From Emydura subglobosa (Eukaryota; Chordata; Testudines; Chelidae), in NCBI GenBank assembly GCA_007922225.1, contig ML679954.1:23085003-23149002 (forward strand): a DNA stretch of 64,000 nt, read 5' to 3'. Below are positions 10,270 through 22,524 of this stretch, in pieces. Positions within the stretch are counted from its first letter, which is position 1; the number at the start of each line of letters is the position of its first letter. The position numbers and the translations under genes were made by a program. A model generated the notes under the pieces. That model was not told the origin of the DNA, searched no databases, and saw nothing but the letters and a program-made list of their open reading frames with translations.

Positions 10270-12943
10270 AACAAAAGTTTGTATTGCAACAGATCAATAA
10301 TGTCTGAGCAGATAGTGCTCTTAGAAATGGTGAAAAGTGTCACAAGGGACAAATTAGTTTGCTTTGTTCCCTTATCACAAGATAGGTAATATAATGTCTT
10401 GCAGCAAAATACCTGCCTAATTTAAAGATTGATTTACTATACTTACCATTTGTGACTAATTGAAGCTGCGTTACTTCGGCCAAGTTTTTTTTTTTTATCT
10501 GTTAATGGTTTTATTATGCAAAATTTGTAACCTACTGGGGTTGCATCTGAACCATGTGAAATGAAGAACTTGAGGGAATTAAAGTAGTTATTCTGGAAGA
10601 TATGAAACAAAATTGGCTTAAATATCTAAATGCAGTTTATGAATGACTATGATTATTAGTTTTGATTCAGCTAATTACATTTCCAACCAGGATAAATACA
10701 GAGCATCACATTAGATTCTCTCTGATTGAATGTTAACTGTCCTTATGAAATTTTAATTTATGAAACATTACTTGATTGCTTCAGCACCCGTACTATAATT
10801 TACAGCTATGAAAATTCAAAAGAAGTCACTCTTAAGCCAGCCACTAGTCTGTATTTGAACACAATTTGGCTATTTCACTAACAACTGTAGAAATGTTAAA
10901 AACCAGTGACTGGATGGCTTTAAACAATTTCCAAAAGTGACTGTGATTTTTGAGTGCACAACTTGACTCCTTAATGGGCTTGAATTTCAAAGGGTGGGCA
11001 CACAGCACTTTCTGAAAATAATCCCAAACTGCTTGTTCCCCTTGGCCTTGGGAAATTGCTAATGGAATAAGTAGTTGTCCACCTCTAGGATACTTGTATG
11101 AATGAAATAATACAGTAGTGGAAGAAACATCAAATACCTTCTGGATGACTAATTTGATCATATGAGTTGTTTTTCTAGGGGCAGTCCTAGATTTTTTGTA
11201 TGACGGTCTAGTGTCCCAGGAACTTCTAAAAAATTGGGACACCTGAAATGTCCTGTATTCATTTCATCAACCAAAACATTTCTGTGTTCTTTCATAACTG
11301 CAGAAGGTTTGTTGAGGACATGTTGCTTTATCAAATAAAATTTGTTCTATGTTTACCGGGAACTAAAAGTCCAGGGGAATGAGCATTCAGTTGAATGAAC
11401 ACTGTTTGAAGTGAAAAAAAAAAAAAGCCAAAGCAGTGTAAGGAACTACTAGAACTGTCGTTTCACTAAGTGTCAATCTCCTATGCTTCACAAACATTGC
11501 ATGTACTGGGGGAAAAAAAAAAGAAGAATTTTTAAACTAGCTAAGGGCCCGCAGGAGAATTTTTGTGTGTTCCTTTCAAATACTAAAGATGTGTTTTCAG
11601 GCCAAATTATTGGGAGATTAATGACCCAGTCAATTGAGCAATGGTTTCATGGTTTATTTACAAGAAAATGCAAATAGAATAAGTAGGGGTCTATTCAGAC
11701 CAGAATGAATATCTCATCTCTGGTTTACATGAGGGCTGACAAACTTTAGTACCAGAGAAATCACAGCAAAATAATGACTAGGAATTTCAAAGTTGGTTTA
11801 TATTGAATTGCAATATACAATATAATATGTGCAAACATTTTTCTTCAGTTATGGTAGTAACTAGTATTTCTAGATCATAATTATGTTACATCTCTTGTTT
11901 GCATGAATCAACAGCAGTGCTCATTATTGTCTCTGTAAGGGTGCATCTGTAATACAAAATATAAATCTCAGATTTATGGTGTTTTAGTCATCTGTTAAGA
12001 TTCAATGAGGGCAGAATCCTGACATACAAATTTTCCGTTTGGGATGATTTTGTTTCATGAACTTTGAAATAAACGTGATTGCCTGTTTTTATGCTGGGAT
12101 ACAGAGATGGTGTTCTTCGTGCCATAGAGAGTCCATTCTAATTTCTTTACACTACTATCTTTCTACCTACACAAAAGCAAATGGATGCTTTTGGTATAAA
12201 ATTACTCCTCTTCTCATTTAAATGGCCGACCGAGCAAGAAAATAAAAGTGAAGCCTCCGTGAAGTGAGTATACAATGTGCTGAAGTCTGCACGTATGGAA
12301 AATAAGACATCAGAATTTTATAGCTTTAGCCACCACAGCACACTTTCCCAAAGACCTTTCCCACAACCGCCGTCACTCTTCTGTTCAAGGAGCACTATGC
12401 AGAACTTCCTTTGAGACTAGCAGTATTTTTTAATAAGTCAGATGAGGTGGCTACTGGATGTGAAGCACTTTCTCACCCCTGAAGCCCATGCTGCCTCCCT
12501 AGAACTCTGTTGCCTGCACAACGCTCAGTGCCTGCCAGTACAGGAAGCAAGAGACTAGGAATGGATCCAAGTCTGTTATTTCAAGGGTGGCTCTTACCAG
12601 TATTTACCAAACTAATGGGCTACGATCTTGATCTTTAAACTGTAAATCCTACCGGGTGAAATTTTTCAATGATGCAGAGGGCTTGTATAGTGGCTGTGTA
12701 AGGGAACTGTGAGTTCAGCTCCTGTGCAGTAGCATTGCTGAGGTGCCTTCCATGAATTAAGGAACTGATGCTTGAACCAGCTTATGATAGAGTGGGAACA
12801 CGGCAAGGAGGGTGGTCCATGGGACCCACGGACCCAGTACCCCCTGCCCTGGTTTGGAAGAACTGTAATTACATTTCTAGCCTATAGGTGCTGAAACAGA
12901 AATTCTGTGGGGATGGGGAGGGCTGGGAGGGGGTAGCTCTGTT
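10270..12943. other. No gene seen
   Basis: A 132-codon minus-strand frame lies at 10844-11242 but has no recognised motif, splice context or family resemblance. The rest is AT-rich and featureless. Confidence 0.5.
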
Positions 12944-12951
12944 CATTAATC

Positions 12952-13246
12952 CAGGGATTCCCATGCTTTTTCTGTTGAGCAGTCTGCTATTAACAGTTCT
13001 TGAGAAAAATTATTAATTTTAATTATTACATACATATAAACTATAACACTGTAAATAAACTGTTTCCTTTTCATTTTAACATAAACACTTGTAATGATAG
13101 AAATCCCTAGCAATATGCACTCAAAGAAATGCTTCAAGGTCTTTGAAACCAAACAGATGACTGGAGAATGCAGTTGCGCTGGAAGACCACCAGGGACTGG
13201 GTTGCTGCCATCCTTTGGGCTGTGGCCCACAGTATGGAAACCCTTG
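12952..13246 (+). mobile_element. Non-autonomous hAT element with perfect 8-bp TSD
   Basis: The 295-bp element begins CAGGGATTCCCATGC and ends GTATGGAAACCCTTG, an imperfect terminal inverted repeat of the hAT CAGGGRTTCCCA type. It is flanked by the identical octamer CATTAATC at 12944-12951 and 13247-13254, the target duplication length expected of hAT transposases. The interior is AT-rich on the left and GC-richer on the right. No transposase frame. Confidence 0.88.
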
Positions 13247-13254
13247 CATTAATC

Positions 13255-16234
13255 CCAGGTTGAAGGGACAAAATTTAATCTCTCCCTCTATGCTCATAGA
13301 CTGCAAACACTCAGGATTTGTGAATGGTGTGGGTTCCACCCACTGTGTATAAATGAGTGCTTCTATACCTCTTTGCTGTCTAACCATATCTTCTACTTAT
13401 TCTTAGAAAGTGTGAAGTTCAGTGGTTCAGGTATCCTAAGGAAATATTAGATTACACTGTCCAACATTCAAAAGAAATGAAAGTGTTTCCATTATATTAA
13501 TATGTTGTGACTTGCTAAGGTTTAAATCCCAACGATGACACTTATGAGAGTTATTGAGCAAATAATTTTAGCAGATAAATTGTATGATGGATATCACCTC
13601 TTTTCCCATTCATAAATTTCCTGTGAAGAGCTTAATGTTTTTTCAGATGAATGTGTTTTAAGTTATTGAGTAATTTCTGAGAGTTAGTTTTTGCTCCGTA
13701 GGTTGCTTGCAAGTATTCAGTCTTTGAAGTTTAAGGTGTGTTGGTGAGTCTTGATTGGACTCTGCTTGCAGGTTACATGATGTGATTGTATTTCTTCAGT
13801 GGATAAGATGAGTGTAACCCTTGGAATTTAGGTTCTGGTATCAACACACTCACATTTATGAATTCAAGACTCCATTCTCTACTGTGTCTGAAATCTGCTC
13901 AGGTGCGGTGGAGAGCAAATATACATATGGAGCAACGTACAGTTCTTTGCTTCCTGAGGACCTGCTTTAACCTATGCCAGTGGAAGAGAGGGGTGGTGGA
14001 ACTCTGCTTCACCAGCTTCTGCTCCATTACTCCTCCTGCCTCCAAACTGGATGTTGGCGGTGGCTGGAGCAGATGCTAACTCTGCCACCTTGGCTAGGTT
14101 CATGCCGTCAGGGCATTCCCCTGTGCAAAGAGAATTCCTTGCTGCTAGAATCCCTCCACCCTGGGCCACTAGATGGGTGCAAAGAGGGCAAAACAAACTT
14201 GGGGAATCAAGCACTTGGGACCCATTTTCCCAATTACCTCCTTAGAATTAACAGGTACTATCAACTCTCCTGTCCGTTTGCTATAATATTTGTGGAAGAA
14301 AAGCTCTCCTAAATGGAATATGAACCTCCTGCCTCAAATATTATCAGGAGATTGTCCATTTAAAAACAAACAAAAAAATCCACTGGAAAAATAAGGCAAG
14401 AAAAGTAGCAGAGAGTGGACAAAGTGAAAATCAAATAGATTGTGACAAAAGAAGATGAGGGGATTGCAGTTCTAATGGGGGGTGGAAGGGTGGAGGATGT
14501 AAATGCACATGGAATACAAGCCATTTGTATCACCCTTATTCTAGTCAGGAACAACATAGTTTAAAGTACTCAAGGAAAATAGTTCCCAAACTCCAGGTTA
14601 GTTTTACAGAACACTGTAACTCATTCAGAATCTTCTCCCCTCACCCTGCGCACACAGTCTGCAAAACTTCAGATCTCATGAAGCTCATCCATCCCTATTT
14701 ATGCTGAAAACGCTGACCAAAAAGGGAATACAAGGTTCAGGCGGGGAAGCTCCATTCTTGACTCACCCTGTTGTCTATCATTGATTGCATGTTTTATCAT
14801 TCCCAGTCTGGAAGCTCTGTCAGTACCAAAGAATAACAGATAGGGAATAAGGAAAGACTTGCATTCAGCAGTCTGAATTTCTTTGCTGTTGAATGCTGTA
14901 GGTCAGATCAAATGCTTCCTGCTATTTGCTTCCTGTTGTTTTAATATGGTGTTTTGTGACATGATTGCTTTGTGCTGGTTTTTTTTGTTTTTTGGTGAAA
15001 CAATTTTAAAAAGAGCCAGGGAAATGCAGGGAGAACCTCTGACTAGCTAGAAACTTATTAAGATAATGGTTTCCCCCCCTGTATTATTCCTAATATGCAT
15101 TCTCAGCATATCCCACGATAGCTCCCCAGGAGCCATTATGGCGCATGCTATGAATGTTTATTACCAATATGATAAATCATTTAATGAAGCTCAATCAAAA
15201 CAGAGATTTACTGAACAAGTTTAAATCTCTTATTTTTAACTGCCCCTCCAGAGTGTTATGAAAAGTAAACAAACCTTTCCAACATCCCATACACTTATAA
15301 AGAAAAAATACAGTAGCTGGTGTGACAAAGGGTTGTTGGTTTTTTGGGTTTTTTTTAAACTATAAAGCTTGGGGATGGTATAAGTGACCTACTTAGGATT
15401 TTTTAGGGTTCTCGGTTTTTTAAACCAGTATAAGGCAAAGTGATGTGAAAACATTCTGTAACTAGGTATCCTAAAAAAAAAGAGAAATGGTAGATCAAGC
15501 ATGTGGAATTTAGAACAATGCAATTTGCTGAAAGGATCACAGCTTTTAAAGCATGCCTGCTTTTACATTATATGTTTCTTTGGCTCATTTGTGAAGGTGC
15601 AGGTACTGTGTAGCTACCTCCCTCTCTTGGGACTCGTAAGTAAGCTGAAAAATTCCTAACTTGAATCAAAATCAAATAGTGAGGATCTTTTCATGTGTTC
15701 ATCACTAATGGCTGAAATAATAGTCTGATGGATGTGTATGTGAAGTAACAAATAATGCTCATGTGAGGACTAAATTATGTAAAGTTAATAACTGCAAACA
15801 TCTTGATATTCCATAGATAGTAGAAACCTCTTCTAGGTCCTGTTCCAAAGCCCACTGGAGCCCATCAGAGTCTTTCTACTGATTACTATGGGCCTTGGAT
15901 CAGGCCCATGGCAAAGACCATTTTTTTCCTACAGAGAAATTTCACTATATAAGAGGAGGGTTGCTATAAAAGGACTGAAATGTAAGTGTTATAATAGCAA
16001 AGAAACAACATCAGACTTCCATTCTACTTCATTGAAGTTTTTCTATAGGTTCATTATAAATAGATTCCCTTTTGTTGTGATATTATTGTGATGTAGAGCC
16101 CTACTGGATCATGTGTTGTATAAGTTGGAATTTTTGCTGTTTTTATCATTTATTCTCATGTCAGTGCCACACGCAACCTGAGGAACTGAATGATAAATCG
16201 GACTGATCTGTTTCAAGATGTTTTTGTCTACAAT
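13255..16234. other. No gene seen
   Basis: Overlapping chance frames occur on both strands at 13858-14312 in a GC-richer patch. No motif or splice context was recognised. The remainder is AT-rich. Confidence 0.55.
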
Positions 16235-16273
16235 TATATAGATATAGATATCTCTCTCTATATATATACACAC

Positions 16274-16322
<49 letters not shown>

Positions 16323-16324
16323 AT
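16235..16324. repeat. Compound AT/GT/CT microsatellite
   Basis: Runs of GATATA, CT, TA, CA, TA, TG and TA follow each other. A short CA run at about 16268-16273 and a TG run at about 16289-16300, separated by TA repeats, could pair and fold back. Confidence 0.95.
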
Positions 16325-17379
16325 ATTGCCAGTTTCAGCTTGGATACACTTAGGCATGGGAGAAAAATACCTATCAGGTTCTTATGATTGTAATCCAACT
16401 GTCATTTTATGTGCGGGTTTCTTTTTTAAATCTGGTGTGTGAGTGCGGCTATCAAATAGAGGGAGCATTTCAGCTGATAGGAACTCTAGTCAGAATGTAT
16501 ATTGAATCTTTTTAGGTTCCAAGCCCATTAGTATCGTACATAATTGTCGTATATAGAGACTTGTTTACCATGTTATTCTGGATGTACTTCTGCAGTGGGG
16601 ATGCTGGATTACACTGTGCACACAGTTTTGGGGCTATGCTAGCATTTTTGCATTGTATTCCTTTCACGGTCCTAGAAGCAAGGCAAGGATTTTTTAATGG
16701 GGGAAGGGATATCATTATTCCATTATGAGCATCCCTGATGCAGAGAGCTTAGCATTGAAATCACTGTGGTAGCATGGACTGCAAATCAAGGCAGAATTTG
16801 GTCTGAAGTGAGCTGAAACACTCCAAGTTACTATAGTTCATGAATTCATAAATAAAAGAAACCCCAGAACTGGGCAGGCTTTGGCCTGTTGTTTGAAAAC
16901 AAAGCACAGTGGCTGCTGGTGCTGCTGCTCCTGCCAGCAATGAAAAGGTTGGAATCAGTGCGCTTTGGCTGTGCCTAGCTAACAGCAATCAGCAGAGTGC
17001 ACATTTAACAGTTAGGGGAAGGGATCCTGATTGGGAGCCAGGCAATCTTTCTCTGCCTCAGCACCACTGCCAACCCTTCTCTCCTGGGGCCCAGTTTGAG
17101 TCCCATGGAAATCAGTAGAAAAATCCCCATTAACTTCAGTGGGAACAGGATCAGGCCCTTAATTAAATGGGGTCAGACACCTGGGGTCACAGCCAAATAT
17201 AAGCCCTCTTTCTGTGTTCTCTTCAGGTCCATGGGCTTTGTCCTGGCTGATCGTTGTTCTTGCACATGCTGCACATAAAGGTGTGCTTAGCACTTCACAG
17301 AGTAAAGAAAGTGACAGGGTCATCAGTGAAAATAACGAGTGGAGGCTTGGCAAATGGGTTTAGGGAGACCATTCTATGA
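16325..17379. other. No gene seen; small MITE fragment
   Basis: The piece at 17091-17162 ends TTCAGTGGGAACAGGATCAG, the signature of the small GATCAGGCC/CTTCAATGGG palindromic repeats found elsewhere in the window. The rest is unremarkable. Confidence 0.5.
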
Positions 17380-17890
17380 GCTCAGCCTGGAGAAAGATAT
17401 TTGTGTGAGCGGGTTCTGGGATGGTGTTACTGGCAGAGCGGAAGAGGTGGTAGAAGGCAAAAGGGGATGAGATCTGAGATGTAGATCAGGTCTGACTGAT
17501 GAAGGTCTGTGAAACTGGCGACAAAGAAATTGAGTCTGAGCTGAGGTTCAGTTAAGAGCCTTTCAGAGGGGATGACATGGTGAAGTCAAATGGCAAGAAA
17601 GATATTCTTGGCAGCAGCACTTTGGATTAGCAGGAGGAGAAGGGTAGATTAGGTAGTTAAAGGAAGAGATTGCAGTAATGCTTCTGGGTGAATGAGTGAT
17701 GGAGCCATGGGATTGGAAAGGAAGGGGGTGGATTTTAGATGTTATAAAGGAAGCAACAACAAAATTAATTGATGCCTGGATGTGGGAAGGAGTCAAAGAT
17801 GATCCCACATTTGCAGGCCTGTGAGACAAGGAGGACACTGCTGTTTTCAACAGTAGCAGAGAACAGCTGTATTGGGGAGCATTTGAAAAG
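17380..17890 (-). pseudogene. L2/CR1-like LINE reverse transcriptase, C-terminal relic
   Basis: On the minus strand, from about 17860 downward, one frame reads ENSSVLLVSQACKCGIIFDSF and continues through FPHPGIN. This corresponds to the RNLGVIFDSSL...PHI block that follows the RT catalytic core of L2/CR1-type LINEs. Further down, SFITSKIHPLPF and related short blocks follow the usual order. Frames shift at several places, so it is non-functional. No poly-A or 3' repeat tail is visible. Confidence 0.7.
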
Positions 17891-18248
17891 AATGACGAGG
17901 AGCTTGAGACAACAGTACATCATCTGAAAAGAGTTGTCGGAGATTCCCCCATTTATACTGGTGTAAAAGAAAGGAGAATCAGGCCCCAGCGATGTGCAAA
18001 AGTCTAATTTATTCCAATTTGGTATTTTCTGTGGGCCAAAGTCAGACCTCGGTATAAGCGCTTGCAGTTTCCACTCCTTCTTGGGCCTGGGACTGAATTT
18101 GGCCATGGGAATGTTGGAAATACTGTGAGCGTAAGCTGAAATGGTGGGGGACGGCCAGCTTTACTTTGCATTCTTCTCCTAGTTATTTTTCCTGTGACAC
18201 AACCTAGTTTATCCCTTTGGCATGTAATTTACAAATCAGTATAAGTTA

Positions 18249-18538
18249 AGGCATGTCTAAGGGAACATTTAATTCATGACAGTGTTGGGTGTAAATATGC
18301 CCTGTATTAGCCTGTCACCCATTAAGTATGTGTGTGGATCCTACCACTGCGTTCTAACGGTTCCCTCATATGCTTTGAGGTACTCCTGTTTCAAAGTGGA
18401 GCAGAGCAGAGCTCATTAGGGAGCTGTTAGTACGGAGCAGCAGGGTCCACAAAGATACTTAGAGTTCAACAGGCTAATGCTGGGAAGATTTACACTCCAG
18501 ATTGCTGTGAATTAAATGTCCGTGTAAGACAAGCCCTT
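18249..18538. repeat. GTCTACACT-type MITE, decayed
   Basis: The ends AAGGCATGTCTAAG and GTGTAAGACAAGCCCTT are inverted relatives of each other (reverse complement of the right: AAGGGCTTGTCTTACAC). Internally GTGTAAATATGCC and TTTACACTCC also face each other. No coding. Confidence 0.55.
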
Positions 18539-18539
18539 G

Positions 18540-20011
18540 TGCTATCTTTCTATTTGCACCCGTTTTCTGATGAACATATACTCCACCTTTAATTTACACC
18601 ACCATAACAGTCATGCCTGCTACTCTAGGCTGCATTTGGCCTTTCTTTTTGTTGGAAAAAAGGCAATAGTCTGATTGTTTACAAAAGAGTCAGACAATAC
18701 AAATTAGGTGGAAATCATTTTTATTTCCTCAGCTGCAGAAAAATAAAGCTTATTCAAAAATTTTTTTTATTAAAAACCACTTAATGATGTATAGCGGTGA
18801 GGTAATATGTGCTTCAAGGAACTCTGAGGCCCAGTTCTCTTAAAAATATTTTATTTTAAATATTTCCCCTTTGACAACAAATGTTAATATGAAAAGCCAA
18901 CATGCATGAAAATTAATTGATATACCAAGCAGATTTGTCCAGCACCATATTTATGCATAGCACTTTACAGTCAAATAAAAGACACAATTAAAGCACTGAG
19001 AATCTGTGAGTGCAAATTTTGACATGACACAGGCAGAGGTGAAACCACAATGGGGATGGATGAGGTGGGGCATAAGGCCCCAATCCAGGAAACGCTTGAA
19101 CACAAGTCATTCCCATTGTGTTCTCATTTATAGTGTTTGCAGGATGGGGGCCCAAATCTGTATTTCTTTAGACAAAATTGTTAGACCAGGGATATATGTC
19201 CATGCAACAATCAGGTATGTGTGTTCAAAATCCCAGGCAAACTCCAAGAAGTAATTTTTGTATTTCTAGGAAAACCAAATATTTGTCTAAACCATATAAA
19301 ATCCTTAGGTCACCTTGAAGCTATTTTGGAGTTGCTTCATCTCAGCCCCTAACTGGTATGAGTCCCATTTGATTGCATCATTACAGTCTTGCATGGATGG
19401 CCATTTGTTTCAGTGATTCTCTATTAACATTTCTGAGATGACCCTTTAATCTTCTGACTGACCTCTAATACACTTTTAGCATAATAAACATCTAAGCATG
19501 TTAACTAAGTAACCCTTTGGAAAATGTTTGCTCCAAAACCACTTATACAAATGATTTATATGTATAATATATATAACAGTTCAGATATGTCATTAAAATA
19601 ATAAATTTATATATCTGGGTACAGCCATCCATCAGAAGTATTTGTTTGGTATAGAAACACTAGGGAGTCACAAGCTGAATATTTTCTGCTGTAGTCTGTC
19701 AGAGCATCACCCCTGCTTCCTCTGCTCTGCCAGCAATGTCAGCTTCTCAAAATGTCCATGCCTCTTTCTATGCTATGCTGTGCATGGAACCCTTTCTATT
19801 AACTGATTTGTAAGGCTGTAATCTACTGTCATCTTCAAATTGTTCCTCAAAACCCAATGATTTTGTGATGCCTATAAGGCAACTAGCCAGTTTTTGATGA
19901 TTTGAAAGGCCGTGGAGGTTAGGTGACACTTTATCTGTCTGATTTTGAAAGAAGTCTGAAAAGTTTATTAACATTGTGTGCATTTGATTGTAGCCTCCTT
20001 TCCCCCTCCAC
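18540..20011. other. No gene seen; one small palindromic MITE inside
   Basis: Apart from the mini-repeat at 19076-19153 nothing is recognised. AT-rich. Confidence 0.6.
19076..19153. repeat. Small palindromic MITE (GGCCCCAATCC type)
   Basis: The left end GGCCCCAATCCAGGAAACGC and right end GTGTTTGCAGGATGGGGGCC are inverted. The centre holds CCCATTGTG. This is the same layout as the amniote mini-palindrome with CAATCCTGCAAACACT ends. Confidence 0.75.
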
Positions 20012-20135
20012 TCTTGATGGTAAGCTCTTCACAGCAGGGACTGTCTTCATAAGTACATCATAGTGCCTAGCACAGTGGGGTCTTGATCCTGAAAGGGGCA
20101 TCTGAACTCTACTGTAATATAATTATGAAATAATG
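20012..20135 (+). repeat. L2/MIR-like 3' tail
   Basis: GATGGTAAGCTCTTCACAGC, GGGACTGTCTTC, GTGCCTAGCACAGTGGGGTC and a final CTGTAATATAATTATGAAAT follow the order of the conserved L2/MIR 3' end (GTAAGCTC, GCAGGGACTGTCT, CCTAGCACAGTG). A SINE carrying this tail is equally possible. Confidence 0.7.
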
Positions 20136-20589
20136 GTATTAAATCTTTAAGCACATCTGTATTCTATTTGAGGGGATTGTGGTTTGACAGTGTAAAAATG
20201 CTAGTCTCAGGTTTCTAGGAGAAATGATAGGCACTATTGTGAATTCACTAGCATTTCCAAATAAAATGGCGTATTTCACAATAAAGGACAGAAACATGCT
20301 GCACTAGCTCAGAGCTCCATCATGTTCAATAAAATGCTTGAAAATAGCACAGCTAACACATTAGTTAAGAAATCAAAACAGAACTCGAGTTAATAAAAGC
20401 ACTTATCTCTTACCAAGTTTATACATTTCTTCTATGAGGTTGCTTGTGGAAATTATGTAAATCTTTAAGGCTCTAGTGAGCCTACACCCAGAGTCAATTG
20501 TTTGGAAGACTATTTCAGCTTATCATATGTGAAGTGGCTGAATCCCTGTCCCAGACCAAGTATTCTCAGCCATCATGCAATGTTAGGCA
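20136..20589. other. No gene seen
   Basis: AT-rich DNA with no recognised feature. Confidence 0.6.
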
Positions 20590-20940
20590 GGCCATTCATT
20601 TGTGTTTAAGCTGGGCAATCCTGTTTCTGTAAGGTTTGTCCCTATCTAGTATTGATATGGAACTGGACGTAGTTTTCTCCTGTATCATCGTGGATGCAAA
20701 AAGGATGCCAATTTGCAGAGCGTGCTGCTTTGCTCCCACCAGCATGACCTCACACACACACTTCATCTGGGGCCGCATTGGTGAGGATGGGTCCATGCCA
20801 TTCTGGAACTTCATGCAACTGAGGGGATATGCTGTATTCTGAGGTGGGCACTGATGCATCCCATGCAATATTAGGAACGTTGTTGGGAAAAGGACAGCTG
20901 CTTTAAAGTCTGTCTTATTGAGGGCCTTTTTAATTGGCAA
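20590..20940 (-). repeat. Unclassified dispersed repeat (second copy near 39.2 kb)
   Basis: The string CCACCAGCATGACCTCACAC occurs here (about 20738-20757) and again at about 39200-39219, with weaker similarity after it. The minus strand carries most of a 151-codon frame (20596-21051), the longest in the window. That frame runs into the MITE at 20942, has no known motif and is probably not a gene. Confidence 0.4.
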
Positions 20941-20941
20941 T

Positions 20942-21448
20942 CTAGGGCATGTATACATTGCAGCATAATCCCCGGATCTGAACTCAGACTCAGGCCTAAC
21001 CCCCCTTTCCTCTACATGCAGATCGTGCTGACCCAGGATCCCAAGATTCATAGGGAAGGAGAGTCTGAGCCTGAGTTAAGCAGAACACAGGGTTCAAACT
21101 CTATTGCTTTGCAGTGTAGAGGCAGCCCCACTGGACTTTCACTCTGGGAGTCTGCCAAAAAGTATTCCACAGTCTCGCAGGCTGACTTTTTGTCCTCTGA
21201 GTAGTCAAATTTGGTGAGCAGTCAAATTTTGGAAGGGCACTAGGAAGTCTGGGATGTGGGTGATTGGACTCAAGCCCGCATTATGCATATAGACACTGGA
21301 GCCCCAGGTTGGGACCCAGGGTTCAACAATTCCTAAACTGGGTTACAAATTAGTGTGGATGCTCAAGCCTTAGGTTAGCAAGCCCAGCATCTGCTAACTC
21401 AAGTTCTACTAACCCTGGGCTTACATTGCAGTGTACACATACCTCTAG
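20942..21448. repeat. 507-bp palindromic MITE, GTCTACACT type
   Basis: The terminal inverted repeat is CTAGGGCATGTATACATTGC at the left and GCAGTGTACACATACCTCTAG-like at the right (reverse complement CTAGAGGTATGTGTACACTG). Inner blocks rich in CTCAAG, GGGTTC and TGAGCC face each other around the centre. This is a frequent amniote MITE form. No transposase. A clear target duplication was not found. Confidence 0.75.
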
Positions 21449-22287
21449 TTTGTCTGGGCAACTGTGGCTTAGACTAAGACAAAGACAATGTTGTCATCTA
21501 AAAGATAGTTTTTCAAGATTTTTGCTCTGCTAAGATACATTCCTTGTCTTGCAGTTTCATTGATATTAAGATCAGAGTTTGCATTCTTGTGATTTGGCAT
21601 AAATAGAATAATTTGAAAAGTAAACTTTCAAAGACTATGGGACCCAGTTCTCTAAGAATGCTTGGGAAGCTGCCATTTTCACATCTAATTTGTCTATTTT
21701 AGATACTAATAGAATGCTAGTTGCGTTAATATGTGAAGCCAAGCCTCTAGTGTAATAGTCAGCTACATATTCTTGGTGTGTGCTCATAATGCCAAGTATT
21801 CACTCTGGGTTTTGATTACTTCACAGATATTTCCCAGTTTGCATGAAAGTTCTGAACATCATCCTTAAGTGACAAAAGAACAATAAATTGTTCAGACCTC
21901 TACATTTTCTCTCTTCTCTTGAGAGAATCAACAGGAAGCTTTATCTCAACTACATCTCATGGCTCCTAACAGAGGCTTTGTGCAGCTTCTTGAAAAAGAA
22001 ATGTACAGCATATAGCAGCTGATAAAATTATTACAATTCTTACTTGGGACAAAAGGAAATTTGTCATATTAAAAGGTCTTAATAAAGAAACCAGACCAGT
22101 ATGACAATGCCATTTGTGAAAGGACAAAAGAGAGAACAAAGACTCTAAACATGCCTAAGCTTGTAGGGAAAAAATATTCTACTACATTGTAGAAATAGTA
22201 TAACTGTGTAATAAATGATTGTGTGGTGATACGAGTATCCGAGAGGCACAGTCAAGAGGCAACCTTCACTTTTGTCATTTAGGAATT
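21449..22287. other. No gene seen
   Basis: AT-rich DNA up to the target duplication of the following PLE insertion. Confidence 0.6.
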
Positions 22288-22355
22288 CAGTAAAGTACTT
22301 ACAGAATTCTCTGGCATTTTAAAGACTAACAAATTTAATTTTTGTAGGCATAAGC

Positions 22356-22383
22356 TTTCGTGACACTCAGCTCATTTCGTCAG
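22356..22383 (-). ncRNA. Hammerhead-like core, left PLE arm
   Basis: On the minus strand CTGACGA (22383-22377) and GAAA (22359-22356) flank a weak hairpin (TGA/TCA, loop GCTGAG). The core nucleotides are intact but stem II has decayed. Stems I and III were not assigned. Confidence 0.3.
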
Positions 22384-22398
22384 ATGCTACCTCTGCAT

Positions 22399-22426
22399 CT
22401 GACAAAGTGAGCTGAGTCTCACGAAA
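22399..22426 (+). ncRNA. Hammerhead-like core, right PLE arm, core-mutated
   Basis: CTGACAA (22399-22405) replaces CTGACGA, a CpG-type G to A change in an essential core base. Stem II is perfect (GTGAG 22407-22411 with CTCAC 22418-22422) and GAAA follows at 22423-22426. It is presumably inactive. Confidence 0.3.
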
Positions 22427-22524
22427 GCTTATGGCTACAAAAATTAAATTTGTTAGTCTTTAAAATGCCACAGAACTCTTCTTGTTTTTGCTGTATACAG
22501 ACTAACATGGCTACCTCTCTGGAA

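Larger units (their letters stand above)
22302..22524. mobile_element. Palindromic pair of Penelope-like tails with 14-bp TSD
   Basis: The left arm 22304-22387 is a minus-strand PLE tail and the right arm 22395-22478 a plus-strand tail. They pair almost throughout around a 7-base loop (TACCTCT, 22388-22394). The right copy continues to 22524 with the same GACTAACATGGCTACC end seen at 431-457. Outside the pair, CAGTAAAGTACTTA (22288-22301) and CAGTGAAGTACTTA (22525-22538) match at 13 of 14 positions. They read as a target-site duplication enclosing both arms, so the palindrome probably inserted as one unit. Confidence 0.85.

Noticed and set aside
10844..11242. 132-codon minus-strand frame
   Set aside because: No domain, no splice signals at sensible places and no family resemblance. 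A frame of this size is expected by chance among six frames of 64 kb.
13858..14312. Cluster of four overlapping frames
   Set aside because: GC-richer patch with frames on both strands and no motif; no acceptor/donor pair supports an exon.
16109..16387. Tyr/Ile-rich frames on both strands
   Set aside because: Translations of the TA/TG microsatellite.
20596..21051. 151-codon minus-strand frame, the longest in the window
   Set aside because: It runs from a dispersed repeat into the palindromic MITE at 20942, so its N-terminal part is transposon sequence. No known motif or splice context.
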